Assembly: GCA_050743365.1 (NCBI GenBank)
Contig: JBOGFI010000115.1
Span: 1-24,862 of the forward strand
Reading direction: 5' to 3'
DNA length: 24,862 bases
Source: JBOGFI01 sp050743365
GTDB taxonomy: Bacteria > Actinomycetota > Acidimicrobiia > IMCC26256 > JACDBD01
The stretch's first letter is position 1; the number at the start of each line of letters is the position of its first letter. The position numbers and the translations under genes are program-made. Positions 1 through 7,163 of the stretch are shown piece by piece. The notes under the pieces are model-generated. The model did not search any database. It was not told where the DNA came from and worked only from the letters and a program-made list of their open reading frames with translations.

Positions 1-1650
1 GGCCGTAAGTGCAGCCGCGCGCCGGGCGCGGGCCCGGAGGGCCACCACCTCGACCGGCGCGTCCGGCCGGGCGAACCCGTTGCGCCGCTCGTGCTCGGCG
101 GGGAAGCGGTCCACCGCGGCCACGGTGAGCTCGTGGCTCTGGCCCGCGTACCGGCAGTCGACGAGGCACTCGACCTGCCCCTCCGGGCCTCCGCCGACCA
201 GCGCGCCCGCCTCGGTGGCGAGGGCGTCGAGTGCAGCGGCCAGCCCCTCGTGCTCGCGCGGCGTCAGCCACGAGCGCACCAGCTCGCGCTGGCGGGGCGA
301 GCACACGAGGCCGACCGCCGACAGCACGCCGGCGCGCGGCGGGACGACCACCGCCGGCATCTCCAACGCCTCGGCGATCGCGCACGCGTGCAGCGGCCCC
401 GCACCCCCGAAGGCCACCAGCGCCAGCGTGCGGGGGTCGATGCCCTGCTCGACCGTGACCACCCGCACGGCCTGCTCCATCGCCGCGTCCACCACCGTCA
501 CCACGCCCTCGGCCGCGACGCCGGCGCGATCGAGCGCGGCGCGAGCGGCGCCGAGATCGAGGTCGCCGAGCCCCGGGAACGCGGCGTCGGCGGGGATGCG
601 CCCGAGGACGAGGTCGGCGTCGGTCACGGTCGGGGCATCGCCGCCGCGCCCATAGCAGGCCGGGCCGGGGACGGCCCCGGCGCTCTCGGGCCCGACCGTG
701 AGCGCGCCGCCGGCGTCGATGCGAGCGACGGACCCCCCGCCGGCGCCGATCGTATGGATGTCGAGCGCCGGCAGCCGGATCGGGTACCCGTCGACGACGC
801 GCGCCGGTGCGGGCTCGGGCACGCCGCCGCGCACGAGGCACACGTCGGTACTGGTGCCGCCCATGTCGAACGACACCGCATTGGGGAAGCCGCACGCCGC
901 CGCGACCTCGGCGGCGGCGCGCACCCCGCCGGCAGGCCCCGACAACAGCAGCGCCGCGGGCAGCTCGGCCGCCTCTGCCACCGGGACGAGCCCGCCGGCC
1001 GACGTCATCACCACCACCTCGCGGGCGAGGCCGCGCAGCCCGAGCAGGTAGCTGCGGCACACCGGCCGCAGCGCCGCGTTGACCACGGTGGTGACGAGCC
1101 GTTCGTACTCGCGGAACTCCGGCGACACCTCGTGCGAGCAGGTCACGTCGAGGGCCCGCCCGGCGAGCACCTTGGCCACCCGCTGCTCGTGCACCGGATC
1201 GAGGTCGGCGTGCAGCAGGCACACCGCCACCGCGTCGATGCCCCCCGGCAACTCGGGCACCGACGCCTCGTCGAGCGCCTCGATCTCGTCGCCGCGACCG
1301 TCGAGGCGGCCGCCCACCTCGAAGCGCCACTCGCGCGGCACCAGTGGCGGCGGACGGTCCCGCCAGATGTCGTAGAGCGACGGCCGCACCTGGCGAGCGA
1401 TCTCGATCACGTCGGCGAAGCCGCGGGTCGTGACGAGCGCGACCCGCCCCAGCCGGCGCGTCAGCAACGCGTTGGTCGCGACGGTGGTGCCGTGGGCGAG
1501 GACCTCGGACGACCCGCCGACCCCGGCGCGGGCCAGCGCGTCCCGGAGAGCCTGCACCGGGTCGTCGGGCGTCGACGGCACCTTCGCCACGCGGCCGTCG
1601 CCGGCCACGAGATCGGTGAACGTGCCGCCCGTGTCGACACCGAGATGCAT
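1..1650 (-). CDS. hyuA: Hydantoinase/oxoprolinase subunit A family protein (HyuA), C-terminus cut by window edge
   Basis: ATP-dependent hydantoinase or 5-oxoprolinase large subunit, a cytoplasmic cyclic-amide hydrolase that normally works with a HyuB partner. The ATG at 1650 begins MHLGVDTGGTFTD, the classic N-terminal phosphate-binding motif of the family. Further motifs are HGTTVATNALL, FDMGGTSTDV near residues 261-270, GAGGGSV near 302-308 and PGPACYGRGG. The frame stays open through base 1, giving 550 residues. Family members have roughly 650-700, so the C-terminus and any hyuB lie beyond the left edge. The start is 19 bases after the stop of the upstream IclR gene, so the two are probably co-transcribed. 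The substrate (hydantoin, 5-oxoproline or other) cannot be told from sequence. The ribosome-binding site is weak. Family assignment is firm; substrate is open. Confidence 0.92.
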   Translation of the reverse strand, partial: MHLGVDTGGTFTDLVAGDGRVAKVPSTPDDPVQALRDALARAGVGGSSEVLAHGTTVATNALLTRRLGRVALVTTRGFADVIEIARQVRPSLYDIWRDRPPPLVPREWRFEVGGRLDGRGDEIEALDEASVPELPGGIDAVAVCLLHADLDPVHEQRVAKVLAGRALDVTCSHEVSPEFREYERLVTTVVNAALRPVCRSYLLGLRGLAREVVVMTSAGGLVPVAEAAELPAALLLSGPAGGVRAAAEVAAACGFPNAVSFDMGGTSTDVCLVRGGVPEPAPARVVDGYPIRLPALDIHTIGAGGGSVARIDAGGALTVGPESAGAVPGPACYGRGGDAPTVTDADLVLGRIPADAAFPGLGDLDLGAARAALDRAGVAAEGVVTVVDAAMEQAVRVVTVEQGIDPRTLALVAFGGAGPLHACAIAEALEMPAVVVPPRAGVLSAVGLVCSPRQRELVRSWLTPREHEGLAAALDALATEAGALVGGGPEGQVECLVDCRYAGQSHELTVAAVDRFPAEHERRNGFARPDAPVEVVALRARARRAAALTA

Positions 1651-1669
1651 CGGGTCCAGCGTCGCGCGC

Positions 1670-2377
1670 TCAGCCGTGTAGCCCCGCCCGCTGCTCCAGG
1701 TCGCGTGCCGCGGCCAGCACCGGCTTCGCGAACCGCCGTCCGGGAGCGCGACCGAGGCGATCGATCGGCCCGCTCACGCTGATCGCCGCCAGCAGCCGGC
1801 CGTCGCTCGTGATGACCGGCGCGCTCACGCTCGCCACTCCCGGCTCGCGTTCCCCCACCGACGCCGCCCAGCCCCGACGTCGCACGGCCGCGAGCTCGCC
1901 GGGGTCGACACCGCGCACCGAGCCCGCGCGGGTGGACCACGCCAGCAGCACCTTCCCGCCCGAGCCCTTCGTGAGCGGCAGCGCCACGCCCACCGGCACC
2001 GTGTCACGCAGGCCGCTCGGCCGCTCGGCGGCGGCGACGCACACCCGGTGATCCCCTTCGCGCACGTAGAGCTGCGCCGACTCGTCGGTGGCGTCGCGCA
2101 GCTCGACCAGCACCCCCCGGGCCGGCTCGACCAGCTCGACCGCGGCCGCCGCCCGTGCACCCCAGCCCACCAAGCTCAGGCCGAGGCGGAACCGGCCGCC
2201 CGGGTCCCGGCCCACCAGACCGTGGGCCTCGAGCCCGGTGGCGAGGCGGTGCACGGTCGGGCGCGAGAGCCCCGACGCCACCACGAGGTCGGCCAGGCTC
2301 GCGGGTCCCCGCTCCGCCAGCGCGTCGAGGATGGCCACGGCCTTGTCGAGCACCCCCACGCCGCTTACACTGTCCAC
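1670..2377 (-). CDS. IclR-family transcriptional regulator, probable NdgR/LtbR-type regulator of leuCD
   Basis: 235-residue IclR-family repressor/activator. The N-terminal winged helix-turn-helix spans about residues 8-65 (VLDKAVAILDALAERG, then LADLVVASGLSRPTVHRLA). The C-terminal effector-binding domain follows (QLYVREGDHRVCVAA, LPLTKGSGGKVLLAW, SVSAPV, AISVSGP). It starts at a GTG and is transcribed divergently from leuC. In streptomycetes and corynebacteria the IclR regulator at this position (NdgR, LtbR) controls leuCD and other amino-acid genes, and the shared layout is the main reason for the proposed role. It also reads toward hyuA 19 bases downstream, so hyuA may be a second target. 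No clear Shine-Dalgarno precedes the GTG, so the mRNA may be leaderless. Family is certain; the leuCD role is inferred from position. Confidence 0.9.
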   Translation of the reverse strand: MDSVSGVGVLDKAVAILDALAERGPASLADLVVASGLSRPTVHRLATGLEAHGLVGRDPGGRFRLGLSLVGWGARAAAAVELVEPARGVLVELRDATDESAQLYVREGDHRVCVAAAERPSGLRDTVPVGVALPLTKGSGGKVLLAWSTRAGSVRGVDPGELAAVRRRGWAASVGEREPGVASVSAPVITSDGRLLAAISVSGPIDRLGRAPGRRFAKPVLAAARDLEQRAGLHG

Positions 2378-2379
2378 GA

Positions 2380-2408
2380 CTCAATACTGCTGTCTCAATA
2401 TGCGAGAC
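2380..2408. promoter_or_regulatory. Divergent IclR/leuC operator-promoter region
   Basis: The 44-base gap between the two divergent starts contains two exact copies of CTCAATA (2380-2386 and 2394-2400), 14 bases apart. It also holds a perfect inverted repeat, GTCTC-N7-GAGAC (2392-2408). It is locally AT-richer than its surroundings. Position and symmetry fit a binding site for the IclR regulator acting on both genes. The binding itself is inference. Confidence 0.55.
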
Positions 2409-2421
2409 GCAAGGAGCCGTC

Positions 2422-3837
2422 GTGGGCCGAACCCTCTCGGAGAAGGTGTGGGAGCGCCACGTGGTGCACCGAGCCGAGGGCGAGCCCGACCTTCTCTATG
2501 TCGACCTCCACCTCGTCCACGAGGTCACCTCCCCGCAGGCGTTCGACGGGTTGCGCCTGAACGGTCGCAGCGTCCGCCGGCCCGACCTCACGGTGGCGAC
2601 CGAGGACCACAACGTCCCGACGACCGGGCTCGACGAGCCCGTTGCCGACCCGGTCTCGGCCCGGCAGATGGAGGTGCTGCGCCGCAACTGCGAGGAGTTC
2701 GGCATCCGCCTCTACCCGATGGGCGATCCCGGCCAGGGAATCGTCCACGTCATCGGCCCCGAGCAGGGGCTCACGCAGCCCGGCCTCTTCGTCGTGTGCG
2801 GCGACAGCCACACGTCGACGCACGGCGCGTTCGGAGCGCTCGCCATCGGCATCGGCACCAGCGAGGTGGAGCACGTGCTCGCGACCCAGACGCTGCCCCA
2901 GGCCAAGCCGGGAACGATGGCGGTGACCGTCGACGGCGCCCTAGCCCCGGGCGTCACCGCCAAGGACATCGTGCTCTCGATCATCGCCCGGATCGGGACC
3001 GGCGGCGGTATCGGCTCGGTCATCGAGTACCGGGGCTCGGCCATCCGCTCGCTGTCGATGGAGGGCCGCATGACCGTCTGCAACATGTCGATCGAGGCCG
3101 GCGCCCGGGCCGGGATGATCGCGCCGGACGACACGACCTTTGCCTACCTCCACGGACGGCCGCGTGCACCGAAGGGCGGCGAGTGGGAGCAGGCCCTCGA
3201 CGACTGGCGCTCGCTCGCCACCGACGACGGCGCCAGCTTCGACAAGGAGGTCGTGCTCGACGCGGCGGAGCTGCGCCCGTCGGTGAGCTGGGGCACGAAC
3301 CCGAGCCAGACCGTCACCATCGACGACGCCGTGCCGGACCCGGGCGCGTTCGCAGAGCCCGCCACGCAGGAGTCGGCCCGCCGCGCGCTCGCCTACATGG
3401 GACTCGAGGCGGGCACGCCGATCCGCGGCATCGAGGTCGACACCGTGTTCATCGGCTCCTGCACGAACTCGCGCCTCGAGGACCTGCGCGCCGCCGCCGA
3501 CGTGGTGCGGGGGCGGCGCGTCCGCACCGGGCTTCGGGCGCTGGTGGTGCCGGGATCGATGAAGGTGAAGGCGGACGCCGAGGCCGAGGGCCTCGACCGG
3601 GTGTTCTCGGCCGCCGGGTTCGAGTGGCGCGAGGCGGGCTGCTCGATGTGCCTGGCCATGAACCCCGACAAGCTCGCGCCGGGCGAGCGTTGCGCCTCCA
3701 CGTCGAACCGCAACTTCGAGGGCCGGCAGGGCAAGGGCGGGCGTACGCACCTCGTGTCCCCGGCAGTCGCCGCCGCCACCGCCGTCGCCGGGCGCTTCAC
3801 GACCCCCGCCGACCTCGACCGACCGAGCGAGACGTGA
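2422..3837 (+). CDS. leuC: 3-isopropylmalate dehydratase large subunit
   Basis: Large subunit of isopropylmalate isomerase, which interconverts 2- and 3-isopropylmalate in leucine synthesis using a [4Fe-4S] cluster, in the cytoplasm with LeuD. The 471-residue product matches the family length. The cluster ligands are visible as GSCTNS (Cys347) and GCSMC (Cys407 and Cys410). Other family blocks are EDHNVPTT, CGDSHTSTHGAFG, GIGTSEVEHVLATQ and RNFEGRQG. I chose the GTG at 2422 because AAGGAG (2411-2416) sits 5 bases upstream and the product then begins GRTLSEKVWERHVV, as is usual for LeuC. The same frame is open farther upstream, but that part overlaps the IclR gene. It overlaps leuD by 4 bases. 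It is probably controlled by the IclR regulator through the adjacent operator-like repeats. Confidence 0.97.
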   Translation: MGRTLSEKVWERHVVHRAEGEPDLLYVDLHLVHEVTSPQAFDGLRLNGRSVRRPDLTVATEDHNVPTTGLDEPVADPVSARQMEVLRRNCEEFGIRLYPMGDPGQGIVHVIGPEQGLTQPGLFVVCGDSHTSTHGAFGALAIGIGTSEVEHVLATQTLPQAKPGTMAVTVDGALAPGVTAKDIVLSIIARIGTGGGIGSVIEYRGSAIRSLSMEGRMTVCNMSIEAGARAGMIAPDDTTFAYLHGRPRAPKGGEWEQALDDWRSLATDDGASFDKEVVLDAAELRPSVSWGTNPSQTVTIDDAVPDPGAFAEPATQESARRALAYMGLEAGTPIRGIEVDTVFIGSCTNSRLEDLRAAADVVRGRRVRTGLRALVVPGSMKVKADAEAEGLDRVFSAAGFEWREAGCSMCLAMNPDKLAPGERCASTSNRNFEGRQGKGGRTHLVSPAVAAATAVAGRFTTPADLDRPSET

Positions 3838-4439
3838 TCCAGCCGGTACAGGAGATCGTCGCCCGGGCGGTCCCGCTCGACCGCTCCGACGTCGACACTG
3901 ACCAGATCATCCCCAGCGACTGGCTCAAGCGGGTCGAGCGCACCGGCTTCGGGGACGGCCTCTTCTCGCAGTGGCGCGAGAGCTCCGACTTCGTCCTGAA
4001 CCGCGAGCAGCACGCGGGCGCCGAGGTCCTCGTCGCCGGGCCCAACTTCGGCACCGGCTCCTCCCGTGAGCACGCCGTCTGGGCACTGCAGGACTACGGC
4101 TTCCGGGCCGTGATCTCGTCTCGCTTCGCCGACATCTTCCGGAACAACTGCCTGAAGGCGGGCCTCGTACCGGTCGAGCTGCCAGCCGAGGTCGTCACCC
4201 GCATCATGCGGGTGGTCGAGGACGACCCCACCGTCGAGATCGTCGTCGACGTGGTGGACCGGCGGGTGGCAGTCCCGGCGATCGACCTCGACGAACCGTT
4301 CGCACTCGACGACCACACGCACCACCGCCTCCTCCACGGGCTCGACGACATCGCGCTCACCCTCGAGCGCGAGGCCGAGATCGCGGAGTACGAGGGCCGA
4401 CGGCCCTCCTGGGCGCCGGCGGTGCCGGCCCGGGACTGA
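3834..4439 (+). CDS. leuD: 3-isopropylmalate dehydratase small subunit
   Basis: Swivel-domain subunit of isopropylmalate isomerase, partner of LeuC. The 201-residue product shows VDTDQIIPSDWLKRVERTGFG near the N-terminus, the substrate-recognition motif GPNFGTGSSREHAVWAL, and SSRFADIFRNNCLKAGLVPVEL. The GTG start at 3834 overlaps the leuC stop as GTGA, so translation is coupled and the two subunits should be made together. The upstream ribosome-binding site is weak, as is common in coupled pairs. No leuB is present in the window. After the stop, 95 bases precede the next gene. Confidence 0.96.
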   Translation: MIQPVQEIVARAVPLDRSDVDTDQIIPSDWLKRVERTGFGDGLFSQWRESSDFVLNREQHAGAEVLVAGPNFGTGSSREHAVWALQDYGFRAVISSRFADIFRNNCLKAGLVPVELPAEVVTRIMRVVEDDPTVEIVVDVVDRRVAVPAIDLDEPFALDDHTHHRLLHGLDDIALTLEREAEIAEYEGRRPSWAPAVPARD

Positions 4440-4471
4440 AACGCGCCGCTCGAGCGCCTCGACCCGACACC

Positions 4472-4503
4472 TGCTCAAGGTCGGCCGCCTCTCGAGCCGA
4501 TAC
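4472..4503 (+). promoter_or_regulatory. Candidate alternative-sigma (sigma-28/WhiG-like) promoter of the first paralogue
   Basis: TGCTCAA (4472-4478) and CCGATAC (4497-4503) are separated by 18 bases and lie 31 bases before the GTG start. Read as TCAA-N17-GCCGATAC, it approximates the known sigma-28/WhiG consensus (TAAA-N15/16-GCCGATAA). The same boxes precede the neighbouring paralogue. Promoter function is inference. The rest of the 4440-4534 gap shows nothing recognisable. Confidence 0.45.
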
Positions 4504-4534
4504 TCCTCTCGTCGGCCTGGCGCGGGAGGGCAAC

Positions 4535-4969
4535 GTGGCGTTCGACGAGGACTACGACGAGGCGGGCTTCTTCGGTGAGCGGAGCGCGTCGCTCTCCCAC
4601 CTGCTGGGTTGGCTGAGGAGCAGGCGGGCACGCAGGCCGCACGCACGCGCCCTCCGGTCGTCCGACGAGGGCGAGCGGGCCCGGGCCGGCGAGGCACTGG
4701 TCGAGTTGGGGCTGGCCCACAACGCCGGCCTCGTGCTCGAGCACGTCGCCCATGAAGGGAGCGACCGGGTCCTGGCCACGATCGCCCGCGCGGTGGCGGA
4801 CCACCCCCCTCGCCCGGCCCCGGCGCAGCCGGAGACCCAGCTGCGGGCATGGGCGTCAGGGGAGCTGAGCCGCCAGCGGCTGGACAAGAGGGAGAGCCCG
4901 GCCGCTCCCGGCGGCGACGAGCTGCCGGAGCGCGACCAGACGCCGGGAATCCCCGCGACCCGCCCGTGA
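4535..4969 (+). CDS. Hypothetical protein, short paralogue of the next gene
   Basis: 144-residue protein that I do not recognise. The GTG start has GGGAGGG (4524-4530) 4 bases upstream. The N-terminus is acidic (MAFDEDYDEAG), followed by an Arg-rich stretch (RSRRARRPHARALR, about 28-41). Next comes a helix-rich domain, about residues 44-111, containing ERARAGEALVELGLAHNAG and VLEHVAHEGSDRVLATIARAV. The tail is charged and proline-rich. This domain recurs in the downstream protein at about 50% identity, so the two arose by tandem duplication. The helical pattern recalls a HEAT-like repeat, which is only a guess. There is no signal peptide or membrane segment. That both copies keep the domain, a ribosome-binding site and a matching promoter element argues that it is a real gene. 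Confidence 0.8.
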   Translation: MAFDEDYDEAGFFGERSASLSHLLGWLRSRRARRPHARALRSSDEGERARAGEALVELGLAHNAGLVLEHVAHEGSDRVLATIARAVADHPPRPAPAQPETQLRAWASGELSRQRLDKRESPAAPGGDELPERDQTPGIPATRP

Positions 4970-4972
4970 AAT

Positions 4973-5003
4973 TGCTCAATCACCTCCGCCCACCGCCCGA
5001 TAC
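4973..5003 (+). promoter_or_regulatory. Second copy of the sigma-28/WhiG-like element, before the long paralogue
   Basis: TGCTCAA (4973-4979) and CCGATAC (4997-5003) are separated by 17 bases and lie 37 bases before the GTG at 5041. A CCGCC sits 6 bases after the first box in both copies. The element starts 3 bases after the stop of the upstream paralogue. The long gene therefore appears to have its own promoter rather than relying only on read-through. Confidence 0.45.
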
Positions 5004-5040
5004 CACGGGAAGGCCACTGGGCGCGACGAAGGAGGCTGCG

Positions 5041-6360
5041 GTGTTCACGGAGACCCGGTCCCGCCTCGGCTGGCGCACGGGTGCCGGCCGGCTGGCGATG
5101 AGGCACCAGGTCGGAAGGCTCCAGGCGTTCGATCCCGACGAGCGTGCCCGCGCCGGGGTGGAGCTCGTCCGGCTGGGGCTCGCCCGCAGCGCCGACCAGC
5201 TCCTCGACCACCTCGCGAACGAGTTCGACCACATCGTGCTGTCGGCCATCGCCGCCGCCGTCAGCGAGGCGCCCCCTGAGCGCAAGGAGTCGAGCCGGGC
5301 GCAGGAGCTCCGGGAATGGGCCGACGCCGAGCTCGAGCGCCTTGCGGTCGAGGACGCGTTCATGGGTCCGGACGCCGGCCGCGAATCCTTCGCCGCGTGG
5401 CGCGCCGACCGGTCGCCCTCTCCCTCACCGGCCGACGAGTACGACGTCGAACCCGAGCCGGAGCCGGAGCGCGCGAGGGAGCCGGAGCCGGAGCCCGCGC
5501 CCTTGGCCGACCCCGAGCCCGACCCGGTCGAGGCGGACGACGACGAGCCGGTGCGTGAGCCCGAGCCCATTCCGGTCGAGCGGTGGCACGAAGTGGTTGC
5601 GACCGAGGCGGAGCGCACCCGGGCACCCGTATGGGTCGAGCCCGAGCCCGCCGACGAGTGGGACGACGAGCCTGCGAGCGAGCCGGAGCCGGAGCCTGCG
5701 AGCGAGCCGGAGCCGGAGCCCTTGGCCGAGTGGCGCTTCGCGCCCGCGCCCGAGTCGGGCCCGATCTGCGAGTGGCGCTTCGAGCCGGTCGACGTCGAGG
5801 CGGAGCCGGCGCCCCCGACCGTGGGCGAGGCACCGGAGGACGAGCCCGAGGCGGTCGCCGTCGCCGCGGCCGAGGACGACGAGGTGGAGCACGGAGCCGT
5901 CGAGGCGGAGGACGACGCCCCGCCCCGCTACATCTACTGGCGCCCCCCGACTGACTCCTCACCGGCCGGCAACGGTCACGGCCACGCGAGCACCGACGGC
6001 CGTCACGAGCCCGAGGGTGACGCCAGCGCTGACGAACCGGCCGACGAGCACGATGACGACGAGCCCGTCGAGGCCGTGCCGGTCGACGAGCACGACGACG
6101 ACGAGCCCGTCGAGGCTGCGCTGGTCGAGGCCCCCGACGAGCAGGGACCAGAGGCCGTCGACGCCGACGAGGACGAGCACGAGCACGAGCACGAGGGCGA
6201 GGGCGAGGGCGAGACCGCGTACCGCCTCGATGAGTCGGTCACCGAGTACCGCTTCGAGGCGCAGCCTGCGCCCGAGCCCGAACCGACCCCGTTCGACCGG
6301 GGCTCCCCGCCCAACCCGCCGCGCACGCTGGCGGAGCGGCTCAAGGCCCGCACCGGCTGA
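5041..6360 (+). CDS. Hypothetical acidic repeat protein with an N-terminal paralogous domain
   Basis: 439-residue protein that I do not recognise. The GTG at 5041 has AAGGAGG (5029-5035) 5 bases upstream. Residues about 31-98 (ERARAGVELVRLGLARSADQ, LLDHLANEFDHIVLSAIAAAV, LREWADAEL) match the domain of the preceding gene. From about residue 125 the protein is low-complexity, dominated by Glu, Asp and Pro: EPEPEP runs, two EPASEPEP units and two 14-residue DEHDDDEPVEA units. Embedded in it are recurring aromatic-Arg motifs: EWRFAP, EWRFEP, YWRPP and EYRFEA. The C-terminus ends basic (PRTLAERLKARTG). No signal peptide or membrane segment is seen. The layout suggests a folded N-domain plus a long disordered acidic scaffold carrying short binding motifs. 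This is inference from composition. Confidence 0.82.
   Translation: MFTETRSRLGWRTGAGRLAMRHQVGRLQAFDPDERARAGVELVRLGLARSADQLLDHLANEFDHIVLSAIAAAVSEAPPERKESSRAQELREWADAELERLAVEDAFMGPDAGRESFAAWRADRSPSPSPADEYDVEPEPEPERAREPEPEPAPLADPEPDPVEADDDEPVREPEPIPVERWHEVVATEAERTRAPVWVEPEPADEWDDEPASEPEPEPASEPEPEPLAEWRFAPAPESGPICEWRFEPVDVEAEPAPPTVGEAPEDEPEAVAVAAAEDDEVEHGAVEAEDDAPPRYIYWRPPTDSSPAGNGHGHASTDGRHEPEGDASADEPADEHDDDEPVEAVPVDEHDDDEPVEAALVEAPDEQGPEAVDADEDEHEHEHEGEGEGETAYRLDESVTEYRFEAQPAPEPEPTPFDRGSPPNPPRTLAERLKARTG
5668..5715 (+). repeat. Two exact 24-base tandem repeats
   Basis: Two identical 24-base units (5668-5691 and 5692-5715) encode EPASEPEP twice inside the acidic protein. They sit within a longer imperfect run of GAGCCG/GAGCCC hexamers (about 5450-5720), so the segment could change length by slippage. 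Confidence 0.85.
6043..6126 (+). repeat. Two 42-base tandem repeats
   Basis: Units at 6043-6084 and 6085-6126 encode DEHDDDEPVEAVPV and DEHDDDEPVEAALV. They differ by a few bases. They are in frame and extend the acidic region of the same protein. Confidence 0.8.
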
Positions 6361-6379
6361 GGCAGGAGGAGAGACGGCG

Positions 6380-6502
6380 ATGACCTACCACGAGTTCCTC
6401 GCCTACCTGTTCGATCGCGAATCGACGCGCGAGCTCGCGATCGTCATCGCCGAGGCGGTCAGGCGCCACACCGACTCGGCCGCGTCGGCGACGGCCGCCT
6501 GA
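6380..6502 (+). CDS. Small hypothetical protein (40 residues)
   Basis: A short ORF 19 bases after the acidic-protein stop, beginning MTYHEFLAYLFDRE and ending in an Ala/Ser/Thr-rich tail. AGGAGGA (6364-6370) lies 9 bases before the ATG, a strong ribosome-binding site that supports translation. The first 28 residues are predicted to form one or two amphipathic helices (FLAYLF, ELAIVIAEAVRRH), but I see no membrane segment. It is probably co-transcribed with the two paralogues. It ends 10 bases from the convergent methyltransferase gene. Function is unknown. Confidence 0.6.
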   Translation: MTYHEFLAYLFDRESTRELAIVIAEAVRRHTDSAASATAA

Positions 6503-6512
6503 GCGAGCCCGG

Positions 6513-7163
6513 TCAGGCGGGCTTCACCCCGCAGAGCAGCGCCAGCTCGCGCCACTTCCAGTGACAGTCGACGTGCGCGAACCCGAGCTCGCGCAGCCAC
6601 CGCAGCTGGGTCTCCACGTCGACGAGCTTGTTCGAGGGGTCGTCCTCCTCCGGAGTCTTCCCGACCGCGTGGAGGAACGCCCGGTGCAGCTCGGGCGTCG
6701 CCGAGTCGACGTGCTCGAGGTTGAGGAACGTCCCTCCCGGTTCGAGCGCCTCGAAGACGTCGCCGTAGAGGGCGCGCTTGCGCTCGTCGACAAGATGGTG
6801 GATCGCAAAGCTCGACACGACGAGGTCGAAGCATCCGAGGGACAGCGGAAGCGGGTCGTCGAGATCGTGCTCGACGACCTCGACGTCGTCTTGGTCCGCG
6901 AACCGCGTGCGGGCTCGAGCCAGCATCTCGGCCGAGAAGTCGACGCCCACGCCGGCGGTGCCGGGGCAGGCCGCTCGCACCAGCGCCAGCGTGTAGCCGT
7001 CGCCGGTGCCGAGGTCGAGCACACGGCGGGGGGCGGGTGGCAGCAGCTCGACCAGCGCCTCGAAACCCTCGACCCGGTGCGGGATGTCGTCGCGCTCGCG
7101 CAGGTAGCGCCGGGCCCAGGCAGGCTCGGTCCACAGGTTGACCGGTGCCGCATGGGCGGTCAC
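6513..7163 (-). CDS. Class I SAM-dependent methyltransferase
   Basis: 216-residue Rossmann-fold methyltransferase. Motif I is VLDLGTGDGY (about residues 48-57). It is followed by GVDFSAEML (acidic loop), VEHDLDDPLPL, FDLVVSSFAIHHL (motif IV region) and LEPGGTFLNLEHV. The GTG start at 7163 overlaps the leuA stop as GTGA, so it is translated with leuA from the same mRNA. The HHL and EPGG motifs are typical of small-molecule or ubiquinone-type methyltransferases, but the substrate cannot be named. Its tight coupling to leuA is unusual and may only reflect operon packing. There is no signal peptide. The fold is certain; the substrate is unknown. Confidence 0.88.
   Translation of the reverse strand: MTAHAAPVNLWTEPAWARRYLRERDDIPHRVEGFEALVELLPPAPRRVLDLGTGDGYTLALVRAACPGTAGVGVDFSAEMLARARTRFADQDDVEVVEHDLDDPLPLSLGCFDLVVSSFAIHHLVDERKRALYGDVFEALEPGGTFLNLEHVDSATPELHRAFLHAVGKTPEEDDPSNKLVDVETQLRWLRELGFAHVDCHWKWRELALLCGVKPA

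Noticed and set aside
91..1782. A long plus-strand open frame opposite hyuA
   Set aside because: Its product is Arg/His/Ala-rich with no motif, while the minus-strand frame carries clear HyuA motifs. High GC content creates such antisense frames.
2155..2421. An upstream extension of leuC in the same frame
   Set aside because: It overlaps the IclR gene and the operator, has no LeuC homology, and the GTG at 2422 has a well-placed AAGGAG.
5450..5720. Possible spurious gene call caused by GAGCCG hexamer repeats
   Set aside because: The frame has a strong ribosome-binding site, an N-terminal domain shared with its neighbour, and conserved-looking motifs outside the repeats, so a real gene is more likely.
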